Source of the DNA: JACCUZ01 sp038246575
GTDB taxonomy: Bacteria; Actinomycetota; Actinomycetes; JACCUZ01
Assembly (NCBI GenBank): GCA_038246575.1
Contig: JBBRVU010000011.1
Span: forward strand, 1-48,634
Length of the DNA stretch: 48,634 nucleotides
Reading direction: 5' to 3'
Shown: piece after piece, positions 16,504 to 25,461 of the stretch
How the letters are laid out: each line of letters opens with the position of its first letter
Position numbering within the stretch: the stretch's first letter is position 1
Program-made: the position numbers and the translations under genes
Notes under the pieces: generated by a model
The model's database searches: none
What the model saw: only the letters and a program-made list of their open reading frames with translations
Told to the model about the DNA's origin: nothing

Positions 16504-17181
16504 GTGCGCCTGGTCATCGCGACGTGCACGGTCGACTACGCCGGCCGGCTCACCGCCCACCTCCCCAGCGCGACCCGGTTGCTGCTGATCAAGGCTGACG
16601 GGTCGGTCTCGGTGCACGCCGACGATCGCGCCTACAAGCCGCTGAACTGGATGAGCCCGCCCTGCACGCTGGCGGTCGCGGCGGGCGAAGACGGCTCCGC
16701 GGCGGTCTGGACCGTGACCAACAAGGCCGGTGAGCGCCTTGTGATCACGCTCGAGGAGGTCCTGCACGACTCGAGCCATGAGCTCGGAGTGGACCCCGGG
16801 CTGGTCAAGGACGGCGTCGAGGCGCACCTGCAGGTGCTGCTCGCCGAGCAGATCGAGACGCTGGGCGCGAGCTGGCGGCTGGTGCGGCGGGAGTACCCCA
16901 CGCCGATCGGCCCGGTCGACATCCTCGCCCGCGACGAGTCCGGCGCCGCCGTCGCGGTGGAGATCAAGCGCCGCGGTGAGATCGACGGGGTCGAACAGCT
17001 CACCCGCTACCTCGAGCTGCTCAACCGCGACCCGCTGCTGCGCCCGGTCCGTGGCGTGTTCGCGGCCCAGGAGATCAAGCCGCAGGCCCGGGTGCTCGCC
17101 CTCGACCGCGGCATCGACTGCGTGACGCTGGACTACGACGCCCTGCGCGGCCTTGACGACGCCGGCACCCGCCTCTTCTGA
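16504..17181 (+). CDS. nucS: Mismatch endonuclease NucS/EndoMS
   Basis: The 225-residue protein starts with GTG at 16504. Its C-terminal nuclease core reads VDILARDESG then VAVEIKRRGEIDGVEQLTRY, giving the Asp and Glu-x-Lys metal/catalytic set of NucS. The N-terminal half (RLVIATCTVDYAGRL) is the dimerisation and DNA-binding domain. NucS replaces MutS/MutL mismatch repair in most actinobacteria and cuts mismatched duplexes. The protein ends in RLF, which fits a sliding-clamp-binding tail. It is downstream of the STAS gene, as in other actinomycetes I remember. Confidence 0.95.
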   Translation: MRLVIATCTVDYAGRLTAHLPSATRLLLIKADGSVSVHADDRAYKPLNWMSPPCTLAVAAGEDGSAAVWTVTNKAGERLVITLEEVLHDSSHELGVDPGLVKDGVEAHLQVLLAEQIETLGASWRLVRREYPTPIGPVDILARDESGAAVAVEIKRRGEIDGVEQLTRYLELLNRDPLLRPVRGVFAAQEIKPQARVLALDRGIDCVTLDYDALRGLDDAGTRLF

Positions 17182-17223
17182 CCCCCCCGTCCCCGCAGTC
17201 GACCACGTTCGGCAGGTGGGTGG

Positions 17224-17257
17224 TCGCTTCAGCAGGTGTGTACGCCTGCTGAAGCGA
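17224..17257. terminator. Perfect 13-bp hairpin between convergent genes, with a third half-site copy
   Basis: TCGCTTCAGCAGG (17224-17236) and its exact complement (17245-17257) flank an 8-base loop. The hairpin sits 42 bases past nucS and immediately next to the stop of the convergent MFS gene, a good place for a bidirectional terminator, although no T-tract follows. A third copy of the arm, CCTGCTGAAGC at 17265-17275, lies inside the last codons of the MFS gene. The motif therefore looks like a repeat element as well as a hairpin. Confidence 0.6.
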
Positions 17258-18517
17258 TCACCGGCCTGCTGAAGCAACCGGTTCAGTGGCCACTGTCAGA
17301 GCCGCCTCCGCCGTCGGCTCGCCGGTGCGCAGCAGCAGGACCAGACCCGCCAGCGAAGCCAAGGTGGCGGCGAGCCCCGCCAGGACGTACGTCGGCCGGA
17401 TCCCGACGTGATCGGCGACCAGCGCGGCCACCACGACGGAGAGCGGCTGCGCCGCAGTCGCTGCCACCCAGTCCAGCGACGACACCCGGCCGCGCAGCTC
17501 GCGCGGCACCCGGGACCCCAGCACGCTGTCCTGGAACAGGTTGCCGACAGTGGACCCGACGAACAGCACCGCCACGAAGACCGTGGCTACCCACGGACCG
17601 CGAGCCAGCCCGAGGCCGGCGACCGCGCCCAGACCGAGCACGTACCAGCTGTACGAGGCCGCGAGCGGTCGCCGCGGCGGCCGCCGAGAGCCGACCACCA
17701 GCGCGGCCAGCGTGGCCGCCACTCCGCCGACGGCCAGCAGATAGCCGAACGACGCCACCGGCGCTCCGTAGCCCTGGCTCACGAGCAGCGGCAACAGCAC
17801 CATCGCGCCCGACACCGCGAACGTGATCACCAGCCCCGCGAGCAGGTTGGTCGCCAGCCACGGGGTACGGCGGACGTACGCGAGTCCCTCCCGGAACTGC
17901 GCCCACGGCAGCGGTTGCGGCCCCCGCGCGTGCCCCACCAGGGGACGCAGCAGCAGCACACAACCCGCCGAGACGCCGAAGGTCACGGCGTCGACGATCA
18001 GCGCCGCGCCCACGTCGTAGGCCGCGAGCACGCCACCGAGGACCGGACCGGCCACCATCGCGGCCAGCGGCGAGGTGCTGCCTAGCAGACCGTTCGTCGC
18101 GACGAGCTCGGCGTCCGGCACGAGGTCGGGCAGCAGCGCGCTGAAGGCCGGAGCAGCTGCACCCGAGGCGGCGCCGAGCGGCACCACCAGCGCGACCAGG
18201 GCCCACAGCGGCGGCTCGCCGGCAACCAGCAGACCGGCCAGCAGGCCGACCACCGCCAGCCGCACCACGTCGCACACCACGAGGATGAGTCGCCGGCTCA
18301 TCCGGTCGGCGAGCAGACCGCCGAGCAGCCCGAATGCGACGCGGGGCACCAGGTTGGCGACGGCCATCGCGGCCAAGGCAGCGCCCGTGCCCGCGACCTG
18401 CAGCACCGCCACCGCGATCGCGATGCCGTAGATGCCGTCGCCGACCAGAGACACCGTCGAACCGGCGACCAGCAGCCGCACGTCCCTCCGACGCAGCGGG
18501 CCCCGCAACCCGCTCAC
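17258..18517 (-). CDS. MFS transporter, EntS-like exporter
   Basis: The 419-residue protein has about twelve membrane helices and the MFS loop signature LLADRMSRR after helix 2, with a second half containing SRVPRELRGRVSS. This is the EntS/MFS_3 type, usually drug, macrolide or siderophore exporters. Its start codon overlaps the stop of the upstream ArsR-like regulator (ATGA), so regulator and pump form one operon. The last residues are encoded by the repeat copy next to the hairpin. Confidence 0.88.
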   Translation of the reverse strand: MSGLRGPLRRRDVRLLVAGSTVSLVGDGIYGIAIAVAVLQVAGTGAALAAMAVANLVPRVAFGLLGGLLADRMSRRLILVVCDVVRLAVVGLLAGLLVAGEPPLWALVALVVPLGAASGAAAPAFSALLPDLVPDAELVATNGLLGSTSPLAAMVAGPVLGGVLAAYDVGAALIVDAVTFGVSAGCVLLLRPLVGHARGPQPLPWAQFREGLAYVRRTPWLATNLLAGLVITFAVSGAMVLLPLLVSQGYGAPVASFGYLLAVGGVAATLAALVVGSRRPPRRPLAASYSWYVLGLGAVAGLGLARGPWVATVFVAVLFVGSTVGNLFQDSVLGSRVPRELRGRVSSLDWVAATAAQPLSVVVAALVADHVGIRPTYVLAGLAATLASLAGLVLLLRTGEPTAEAALTVATEPVASAGR

Positions 18518-19101
18518 GACGTCGTCCCGGGAGCCGGCGTCGGCACGGCGACGAAGGACACCGAGAACCGCGCCTGCCCATCGGCGGTGCCGTCATCGGC
18601 GAGGTCGCGGTAGCGGGCGAGCACGGCCTCGACCTCCGCGGCGAGCCGATCGTGCTGCTCGGCGCTGAGCATGAGGCGACTGAGGGTGAACGTGCCGATG
18701 TCGCGCCAGACGTCGGACAGTCCCGACGAGGTGAGGTACCCGTCCTGGTCGAGACGAGTCCCGGCGAGCAGGTGGGAGAGGACCACACCCTCGGTCGTCT
18801 CGACGGGGGGCCTGCCCGTGCCGCCGACGATCCGCATCGAGTCGTAGGTCGTCCGCCACGGCTTGTGCCGCCTGGTGGCGCCGGGCAACGGGTCGGGCTC
18901 GATGAACCCGTGCCTCGCCAGGACGGACAGGTGATAGCTCACGCTCGCCGTGGACTCCCCCGTGAGCTCGGCCAGCTCGGCCCCGGTGACCGGTCGGTGC
19001 TCGCGCACCAGGTCGAGCAGGCGCAGTCGCAGCGGGTGCGCCAGGGCGCGCAACGCCGTGGGGTCGGTGACGTCGAGGAAGCGCTCGGTCATGGCTGTCA
19101 T
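18514..19101 (-). CDS. ArsR-like winged-helix transcriptional regulator
   Basis: From the ATG at 19101 the product is 195 aa. A winged helix-turn-helix occupies about residues 10-80 (LAHPLRLRLLDLV, then AELAELTGESTASVSYHLSVLARHGFIE), the ArsR/HTH_20 pattern. A C-terminal helical domain probably binds a ligand and dimerises; the metal Cys motifs of classic ArsR are absent. A TTG at 19128 and an ATG at 19092 are alternative starts. A 7-bp dyad just upstream is a candidate autoregulatory operator. It likely represses the downstream MFS pump. Confidence 0.85.
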   Translation of the reverse strand: MTAMTERFLDVTDPTALRALAHPLRLRLLDLVREHRPVTGAELAELTGESTASVSYHLSVLARHGFIEPDPLPGATRRHKPWRTTYDSMRIVGGTGRPPVETTEGVVLSHLLAGTRLDQDGYLTSSGLSDVWRDIGTFTLSRLMLSAEQHDRLAAEVEAVLARYRDLADDGTADGQARFSVSFVAVPTPAPGTTS

Positions 19102-19121
19102 GCTGGCATGCCAAGACTCCT

Positions 19122-19141
19122 TTGCCAATAGTTCTTGGCAA
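19122..19141. promoter_or_regulatory. Candidate operator dyad TTGCCAA-N6-TTGGCAA
   Basis: A perfect 7-bp inverted repeat with a 6-base spacer lies in the 85-base divergent gap between the ArsR-like regulator and the flavin oxidase gene. Its position 20-40 bases ahead of the regulator start fits an autoregulatory site that could also affect the oxidase. Confidence 0.55.
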
Positions 19142-19186
19142 GACAGCTTCTCAGGCCCGGCACCGTTGACCTGACAGGCTGGGGGA

Positions 19187-20131
19187 GTGCGGGTCGTGGT
19201 CGTCGGTGCCGGCGTCGTCGGACTGACCTGTGCCGTCCGGCTCGCGGAGGCCGGCCACGAGGCCCATGTGCTGGCTCGGGACCTCCCGCCGGAGACGACC
19301 TCCGCCGTCGCCGCCGCGCTCTGGTACCCCTACCGGGCCCATCCCCCCGGCCAGGTGACCCGCTGGGCCGCTCGGACGTACGACGTGCTGACCGAGCTCG
19401 CCACTGCGCCAGGCTGCGGCGTCGCGCTGCGGCACGGCGTCGAGCTGCTCGGCCCGGACGCCCCGGCCGCGCCCTGGTGGCGTGACGCGGTCCCTGCGCT
19501 GGAGACGGTCACCGAGCCCAGACCGGGGTACGCCCGAGGTTGGCGGCTGCACCTGCCAGTGGCGGAGATGGACACCTATCTCGCGTACCTGGCCACCCGG
19601 TTGCGCGACGCCGGCGGGACCCTGACCCGGCAGTGGCTGGCCGAGCTCCCGAGCACGGGGATCGTGGTGAACGCGACCGGGCTCGCCGCCCGCGCCATGG
19701 CCGCGGACACGTCGGTGCACCCGGTGCGCGGCCAGGTCGTGCGACTGGCCCAGGTCGGCATCGAGGAGTGGTTGCTCGAGTCCAGCGATCCGACCCGCCC
19801 GCTCTACGTCGTACCCCGGGAGCACGATGTCGTCGTCGGGGGAACTGCCGAGGAGGGGCAGTGGGACACCGACCCCGACCCGGCGACCGCGCACCGGTTG
19901 CTCGCGCGGGCCGCGACACTCGTCCCCGCCCTCGCCGACGCCCGGGTCCTCAACCACCGGGTCGGCCTGCGGCCCGCCCGGGCGACCGTCCGGCTGGAGA
20001 CCTGCCCGCATCCCGGCGGCGCGCCCGGCGGTGTCGTTCATTGCTACGGGCACGGCGGCGCCGGTGTCACCCTCTCCTGGGGCTGCGCCGACGACGTGCT
20101 GACCGAGGTCGAGCGGTTGGCCAGCAGGTAG
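19187..20131 (+). CDS. FAD-dependent D-amino-acid oxidase-like enzyme
   Basis: The 314-residue protein starts with GTG at 19187. It opens with the FAD Rossmann motif VVVGAGVVGLTCAVRLAEAGHEA. Later it shows VVNATGL, the YVVPREHDVVVGGT block, GLRPARATVRLE with the substrate-carboxylate Arg, and the C-terminal YGHGGAGVTLSWG FAD loop, all of the DAO/DASPO family. It should deaminate a D-amino acid to a keto acid with H2O2 release. No peroxisomal or secretion signal is seen. It is divergent from the regulator/MFS pair. Substrate preference is not readable. Confidence 0.87.
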   Translation: MRVVVVGAGVVGLTCAVRLAEAGHEAHVLARDLPPETTSAVAAALWYPYRAHPPGQVTRWAARTYDVLTELATAPGCGVALRHGVELLGPDAPAAPWWRDAVPALETVTEPRPGYARGWRLHLPVAEMDTYLAYLATRLRDAGGTLTRQWLAELPSTGIVVNATGLAARAMAADTSVHPVRGQVVRLAQVGIEEWLLESSDPTRPLYVVPREHDVVVGGTAEEGQWDTDPDPATAHRLLARAATLVPALADARVLNHRVGLRPARATVRLETCPHPGGAPGGVVHCYGHGGAGVTLSWGCADDVLTEVERLASR

Positions 20132-20146
20132 CCCTCAGCCGTCACT

Positions 20147-21415
20147 TCAGGTACTCGCTGCATCGGGACCGAGGTCGGCGCGGTAGCGGATCAGCGACGG
20201 CACCAGCGCCGCCAGCAGCACGGCCAGCACCGCGGCCACCACGCCACCGCCGACCCACGACGCGGTCGCGCCGAACGCACCGGCCGTCACGCCGGCCCGC
20301 AGGTCACCCAGACGTGGCCCGCCGGCGACCACCACGATGAACACCCCCTGCAGGCGACCACGCATCTCATCGGGCGCGTAGGTCTGCAGGATCGTCTGCC
20401 GGTAGACCGCCGACACCAGGTCCGCCGCGCCACCCACGGCGAGCAGCACCACGACCAGCCAGAGCGACCCCGCGAACCCTGCCGCGGCGACGGCGACCCC
20501 CCAGATCACCACCGCGATGACGAGCGCAAGCCCCTGCCGACGGACCCGGCCGATCCAGCCGGACGCGAGGCCGGCCACCACCGAGCCGATCGCGATCGCG
20601 GCGAACAGCCACCCCGCGGCTCCCGGCCCGTCGAAGCGCGTCTCGGCGACCTCGGGGAAGAGCGCCCGAGGGAGGGCGAACACCATGGCGACGATGTCGA
20701 TCGCGAACGACATCAGCAGCACCGGCCGCTTGGCGATGAACGCCAGCCCCGCCAGCACCGACTGCAGACCCGGCCTGGTGATCGCGCCCAGCGGTGGGAT
20801 CGGCGGCAGCCGCAGGGCCGCGTAGAGCCCGACGGTGAAGAGCACGGCATCCAGCGCGTACGCCCAGGCGAAGCCGCCGCGCACGATGATCAGGCCGGCC
20901 AGCAACGGGCCCAAGACCATGCCGACGGTGCTGACGGTGAAGTTGAGGGTGTTGCCGGCCGGCACCAGCTCGCGCGGCAGGATCCGCGGCACGATCGCCC
21001 CCCTTGCGGGGGCGGACAACGCGAACCCGACCGACTGCACCGCCACCAGGCCGAGCAGCACCCAGCGGTTGTCCAACCCGAACACCGCCTGCAGCAGCAG
21101 TCCGCCGGTGACGGCCCACACCAGGCACGACGACGCGATCAGCAGTCGGCGGCGGTCGACGGCGTCCGAGACCGCCCCGCCGTACAGGCCGAAGACGACC
21201 AGCGGCACGAGTGCCGCCAGCCCGATCGCGCCGACCCAGAACGACTCGCGGGTGATGGCATACATCTGCACGGGGACGGCCACCGCGGTGAGCTGGAACC
21301 CGACGAGCGACACGCCCTGCCCGAGGAAGAGTCTGCGGAAGTCGGCGTGCCGCAACGGCCGCAGGTCCACGGCGACCGACCGCAGCAGCGACGGGCCCGA
21401 GCCGCCGACCGACAC
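20147..21415 (-). CDS. MFS transporter, EntS-like
   Basis: The 422-residue protein starts with GTG at 21415 and has about twelve membrane helices. The loop after helix 2 reads GGAVSDAVDRRRLL, and the second half contains PDEMRGRLQGVF, as in EntS/MFS_3 exporters. It is of the same family as the pump at 17258-18517 but clearly diverged from it, so this is not a recent duplication. It is divergent from the ABC export genes with a 37-base gap and convergent with the oxidase gene. Confidence 0.88.
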   Translation of the reverse strand: MSVGGSGPSLLRSVAVDLRPLRHADFRRLFLGQGVSLVGFQLTAVAVPVQMYAITRESFWVGAIGLAALVPLVVFGLYGGAVSDAVDRRRLLIASSCLVWAVTGGLLLQAVFGLDNRWVLLGLVAVQSVGFALSAPARGAIVPRILPRELVPAGNTLNFTVSTVGMVLGPLLAGLIIVRGGFAWAYALDAVLFTVGLYAALRLPPIPPLGAITRPGLQSVLAGLAFIAKRPVLLMSFAIDIVAMVFALPRALFPEVAETRFDGPGAAGWLFAAIAIGSVVAGLASGWIGRVRRQGLALVIAVVIWGVAVAAAGFAGSLWLVVVLLAVGGAADLVSAVYRQTILQTYAPDEMRGRLQGVFIVVVAGGPRLGDLRAGVTAGAFGATASWVGGGVVAAVLAVLLAALVPSLIRYRADLGPDAAST

Positions 21416-21452
21416 CGGGCCTCCTCACTTCCCGTGCGGCATGATCGACCCC

Positions 21453-22307
21453 ATGACGCATGCAGGGGCGGCCGTCGTCGTGAGCGGCCTGCGCAAGAGC
21501 TACGGGGAGCGTACGGCCGTGGCCGGGATCGACCTCGAGGTCTCCCCCGGTGAGGTGTTCGCGCTGCTCGGCCCGAACGGTGCAGGCAAGACGACGACTG
21601 TCGAGATCCTCGAGGGCTACCGCCGCCGGGATGCCGGCGAGGTCGCCGTGCTCGGCCATGACCCGGGATCTCCGACCTCGGCCTGGCGGGCCCGGATCGG
21701 CATCGTGCTGCAGAACTCCACCGACCTGTCCGAGCTCACCGTCGCCGAGACGGTGCACCACTTCGCCGGCTACTACCCGGCTCCGCGCGACCCCGACGAG
21801 GTCATCGCCGCGGTCGGGCTGACCGACAGCGCCGGGTCGCGGACCCGCGCCCTGTCCGGCGGCCAGCGCCGCCGCCTCGACGTGGGGCTCGGCATCCTCG
21901 GCAACCCCGAGCTGCTCTTCCTCGACGAGCCCACCACCGGGTTCGATCCCGCTGCGCGTCGCCAGTTCTGGGACCTCATCGACTCTCTCGCCGGCGCGGG
22001 CACCACGATCCTGCTGACCACGCACTACCTCGACGAGGCAGAGCGGCTCGCCGACCGGCTGGCCGTCATCTCGGCAGGCGTCATCCTCGAGGTTGCCCGC
22101 CCGGCAGACCTCGGGGGCCGCGCCACTGCGTCGACGCGCGTCTCCTGGACCGACGAGGACGGCACGCCGCAGTCGCTGCAGACCCTCGAGCCCACGCGCA
22201 CCGTCGCCGACCTGTCCTCCCGCTTCGACGGCGAGGTCCCGGGGCTTGCCGTCACGCGGCCCTCTCTCGAGGACACCTACCTGTCGATGATCGGCGGCCA
22301 GGCATGA
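21453..22307 (+). CDS. ABC-2 type exporter, ATP-binding subunit
   Basis: The 284-residue protein (ATG at 21453; another in-frame ATG at 21441) has Walker A GPNGAGKTT at about 40-48, signature LSGGQRRRLD, Walker B LLFLDEPTTGFDP and the switch His in LLTTHYLDEA. The C-terminal extension is the usual ABC-2 regulatory tail. It energises the permease encoded next, whose ATG overlaps its stop by 4 bases (ATGA). DrrA-like drug or lipid exporters have this layout. The cargo is unknown. Confidence 0.93.
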   Translation: MTHAGAAVVVSGLRKSYGERTAVAGIDLEVSPGEVFALLGPNGAGKTTTVEILEGYRRRDAGEVAVLGHDPGSPTSAWRARIGIVLQNSTDLSELTVAETVHHFAGYYPAPRDPDEVIAAVGLTDSAGSRTRALSGGQRRRLDVGLGILGNPELLFLDEPTTGFDPAARRQFWDLIDSLAGAGTTILLTTHYLDEAERLADRLAVISAGVILEVARPADLGGRATASTRVSWTDEDGTPQSLQTLEPTRTVADLSSRFDGEVPGLAVTRPSLEDTYLSMIGGQA

Positions 22308-23119
22308 CCACCGCACCCACCGCCCGGTCCATGGCCCTGACCATCGGGCGCCGCCGGGTCGCCATCGAGCTGCGCCAGTTCCTCCGGGACAAGGAGGCGG
22401 CGTTCTTCACGATGATCCTGCCGGTGCTGCTGCTCGTCGTGTTCGGCTCGGCGTTCAACGAGGACATCGCTCCCGGTGTCACTTTCAGCCAGTACTTCCT
22501 GGCCGGCATGGTGGCCTCGGGCATCGTCTACACCTCGTTCCAGAACCTCGCGATCTCGATCCCCCAGGAACGCGACGACGGAACGCTCAAGCGGCTCCAG
22601 GGCACGCCGATGCCCAAGGCTGCCTACTTCGTCGGCAAGATCGGGATGGTCCTCTTCAGCTACGTCGTGCAGCTCGGCGTGCTGCTCGCGATCGGGGTCC
22701 TGCTGTTCGGGGTGAACCTGCCCACCCGCGTCTCTGCGTGGTGGACCCTCACCTGGGTCAGCCTGCTGGGCCTGGTCACCTGCACGCTGCTGGGCATCGC
22801 CTACTCCTCGGTCCCCCGCAGCGGCCGCGGCGCCGCGGCCCTGGTGTCCCCCGTCGTCCTGGTCCTGCAGTTCACCTCGGGCGTCTTCTTCCAGTGGAGC
22901 GAGCTGCCGAGCTGGATGCAGCAGCTGTCGGCGCTCTTCCCGCTGAAGTGGCTCGCGCAGGGCATGCGTTCGGTGTTCCTCCCCGACTCGTTGGTGAGCC
23001 AGGAGCTGACCAGCTCGTGGGAGCTCGGACGGACGGCGCTGGTGCTGGGGTTGTGGGCCCTGGCGGCCCTGGGCCTGGCGCTGCGGACCTTCCGCTGGCA
23101 GCGCCGCGACGAGACCTAG
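22304..23119 (+). CDS. ABC-2 type exporter, permease subunit
   Basis: The 271-residue membrane protein has six predicted helices in ABC-2 order: a cytoplasmic N-terminal arm (RRVAIELRQFLRDKEA), then the first helix (MILPVLLLVVFGSAF), helices through residue 185, and a last helix near 250. The elbow helix region DDGTLKRLQGTPMP is characteristic. It pairs with the upstream ATPase subunit. Its TAG stop is interleaved with the TAG of the convergent mutase gene in a single CTAG, leaving no intergenic terminator. Confidence 0.92.
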   Translation: MTTAPTARSMALTIGRRRVAIELRQFLRDKEAAFFTMILPVLLLVVFGSAFNEDIAPGVTFSQYFLAGMVASGIVYTSFQNLAISIPQERDDGTLKRLQGTPMPKAAYFVGKIGMVLFSYVVQLGVLLAIGVLLFGVNLPTRVSAWWTLTWVSLLGLVTCTLLGIAYSSVPRSGRGAAALVSPVVLVLQFTSGVFFQWSELPSWMQQLSALFPLKWLAQGMRSVFLPDSLVSQELTSSWELGRTALVLGLWALAALGLALRTFRWQRRDET

Positions 23120-25119
23120 GCGGTCGAACCGACCGCGGGCAGCCCGTTCGCGGCCCGGATGACAGCCACGACGCGACCGATGATCTCGGTGATGGCGAAG
23201 TCCTTCGAGGTGAACACCTCGGCCACACCCTGCTCGCGCAGCCACCTGGCGTCGGCGTCGGGGATGATGCCGCCGACCACGACCGGGACGTCCTCGGCAC
23301 CCCCCTCCCGGAGCAGCCGCAGGACCTCCGGCACCACCTCGCGGTGCGAGCCGGACAGCACCGAGAGCCCGACGCAGTGCACTCCCTCTTCGACCGCGGC
23401 CGACGCGATCTGTGCCGGCGTGAGCCGGATGCCCTGGTAGACGACCTCGAAGCCGGCATCCCGGGCCCGGACGGCGATCTGCTCCGCACCGTTGGAGTGG
23501 CCGTCGAGGCCCGGCTTGCCCACGAGCATCCGCAGCCGGGTGCCGAGCTCGTCGGAGGTACGCCGCACGTCGGCGCGGACCGCGTCGAGTGCCGGACCGG
23601 TCTCGCCGGCACCCACCGCGCCCGTGATGCCCGTCGGGGCACGGTAGGCACCGAACACCTCACGCAGGACAGCCGCCCACTCCCCCGTCGTGGCCCCGGC
23701 CCGGGCACAGCCGAGGGTCGCTGCCACGAGGTTGGTGTCGGTCTTCGCATCGTCGCGGAGCCTGGCCAGGGCACCTTCGACGGCGGCGCCGTCACGAGCC
23801 GCCCGCCAGGCCCGCACGGCCTCGATCGCCCGTGCCTCGACGCCGGGGTCGACGCTCAAGATGGCGGTGCCGAGGTCAGCGGTCAGCGGGCTCGGCTCCG
23901 TCTCGGTGAACCTGTTCACCCCGACCGCCACCTGCTCGCCGGACTCGACGGCCGCCCGGCGCCGCGAGTGCGAGGCGACTAGCGCCGACTTGAGGTAGCC
24001 GTTCTCGACGGCAGCGACAGCGCCGCCCATCTCCTCGATGCGGCTCATCTCCACCCGGGCCGACGCGTACAGCTCGTCGACCTTCGCTTCGACCACGTGC
24101 GAGCCGGCGAACAGGTCGTCGTACTCCAGCAGGTCGGACTCGAACGCGAGCACCTGCTGCAGCCGCAACGACCACTGCTGGTCCCACGCGCGCGGCAGCC
24201 CGAGTGCTTCGTTCCACGCAGGCAGCTGCACGGCGCGAGCCCGCGCGTCTTTGGACAACGTCACCGCGAGCATCTCGAGCACGATGCGCCCGACGTTGTT
24301 CTCCGGCTGCGCCTCGGTCAGGCCCAGCGAGTTCACTTGCACGCCGTAGCGCAGGCGCCGTGCCTTCTCGTCGGTGACGCCGTACCGCTCGGCGGTCAGC
24401 TCGTCCCACAGCCGGACCATCGCCCGCATCTTGCACATCTCCTCGACGAAGCGGACACCCGCGTTGACGAAGAAGGAGATGCGCGCGACGACGTCGGGAA
24501 ACCGCCCGGGAGGCACCTGACCTGAGTCGCGAACGGCGTCGAGGACAGCGACCGCTGTCGACATGGCGAACGCCAGCTCCTGCACCGGGGTCGCGCCGGC
24601 CTCCTGCAGGTGATAGCTGCAGATGTTGATGGGGTTCCACCGCGGGACGTGCGCCACCGTGTGCGCGATGAGGTCCGTCGTCAGTCGCAGCGACGCCGCC
24701 GGCGGAAACGCGTAGGTCCCCCGCGACAGGTACTCCTTGATGATGTCGTTCTGCGTCGTTCCCTCGAGCCGCGCAAGGTCCTCGCCCTGCTCCTCCGCGA
24801 CGGTGACGTAGAGGGCAAGCAGCCACATCGCGGTCGCGTTGATGGTCATCGACGTGTTCATCTCGCCGAGCGGGATCGCCTCGAAGAGGGCTCGCATGTC
24901 GCCGACGTGCGAGATCGGGACTCCCACCTTGCCGACCTCGCCGCGGGCGAGCTCGTCGTCGGGGTCGTAGCCCGTCTGGGTCGGCAGGTCGAACGCGACC
25001 GAGAGCCCGGTCTGGCCCTTGGCCAGGTTGCGGCGAGACAGCTCGTTGGACTCTGCCGCCGAGGAGTGGCCGGCGTAGGTCCGCATGACCCAGGGGCGGT
25101 CCCGCTCGGGTCGGTCCAT
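23116..25119 (-). CDS. ecm: Ethylmalonyl-CoA mutase (MeaA-type B12 mutase)
   Basis: The 667-residue single-chain mutase has an N-terminal TIM barrel (RTYAGHSSAAESN, GLSVAFDLPTQTGYDPD, GTTQNDIIKEYLSRGTY) and a C-terminal cobalamin domain from about residue 530, with the base-off DGHSNG (DxHxxG), the GLSVLSGSH segment and VVVGGIIPD. The MeaA-like sequence, together with ccr in the same window, points to ethylmalonyl-CoA to methylsuccinyl-CoA isomerisation rather than methylmalonyl-CoA. It needs adenosylcobalamin (made by the gene at 28380-28952) and MeaB (5149-6138). Isobutyryl-CoA-type activity is an alternative. Confidence 0.9.
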   Translation of the reverse strand: MDRPERDRPWVMRTYAGHSSAAESNELSRRNLAKGQTGLSVAFDLPTQTGYDPDDELARGEVGKVGVPISHVGDMRALFEAIPLGEMNTSMTINATAMWLLALYVTVAEEQGEDLARLEGTTQNDIIKEYLSRGTYAFPPAASLRLTTDLIAHTVAHVPRWNPINICSYHLQEAGATPVQELAFAMSTAVAVLDAVRDSGQVPPGRFPDVVARISFFVNAGVRFVEEMCKMRAMVRLWDELTAERYGVTDEKARRLRYGVQVNSLGLTEAQPENNVGRIVLEMLAVTLSKDARARAVQLPAWNEALGLPRAWDQQWSLRLQQVLAFESDLLEYDDLFAGSHVVEAKVDELYASARVEMSRIEEMGGAVAAVENGYLKSALVASHSRRRAAVESGEQVAVGVNRFTETEPSPLTADLGTAILSVDPGVEARAIEAVRAWRAARDGAAVEGALARLRDDAKTDTNLVAATLGCARAGATTGEWAAVLREVFGAYRAPTGITGAVGAGETGPALDAVRADVRRTSDELGTRLRMLVGKPGLDGHSNGAEQIAVRARDAGFEVVYQGIRLTPAQIASAAVEEGVHCVGLSVLSGSHREVVPEVLRLLREGGAEDVPVVVGGIIPDADARWLREQGVAEVFTSKDFAITEIIGRVVAVIRAANGLPAVGSTA

Positions 25120-25152
25120 GCCGGGATGGTACTGGCCGGTAACTTTGCGCGC

Positions 25153-25461
25153 CTAGGCGGGGATTGCGTCCTCGATCGTGAGCAGCCGGTGCAGCCGCGT
25201 AGCGCGCAGGATGCGCAGCACGTGGGGGTCGATGTCGCGCAGGACGACGCGTCGACCGGCGCGCTTGGCCCGGCGGTCGGCGCCGACCAGCATGCCGAGC
25301 CCGGTGGCGTCGATGAGCTCGACACCGGAGACGTCGACGACCAGGTCACCGTCGCCGGCGTCGATCGCAGCGTGCAGGGCGTCGCGCGCATCGGTGACCG
25401 CATGCACATCGAGCCAGCCGCGCAGCGCGATCTCGTGCCCGGAGGCAATGCTGACGACCAT
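25153..25461 (-). CDS. STAS-domain anti-sigma-factor antagonist
   Basis: From the ATG at 25461, preceded by AAGGGGG, the protein is 102 aa, one STAS domain. The core LVVDVSGVELIDATGLGMLVGA places Thr53 where SpoIIAA-type proteins carry the phosphorylated Ser, so phosphorylation by an RsbW-type kinase would be on Thr. It would bind an anti-sigma kinase and release a stress sigma factor; no kinase is in the window. About 220 bases separate it from the upstream gene on this strand, with no clear promoter visible. Confidence 0.87.
   Translation of the reverse strand: MVVSIASGHEIALRGWLDVHAVTDARDALHAAIDAGDGDLVVDVSGVELIDATGLGMLVGADRRAKRAGRRVVLRDIDPHVLRILRATRLHRLLTIEDAIPA

Noticed and set aside
17258..21415. 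Two MFS genes considered as a recent duplication
   Set aside because: Same family but loops and termini differ throughout, so they are old paralogues or independent.
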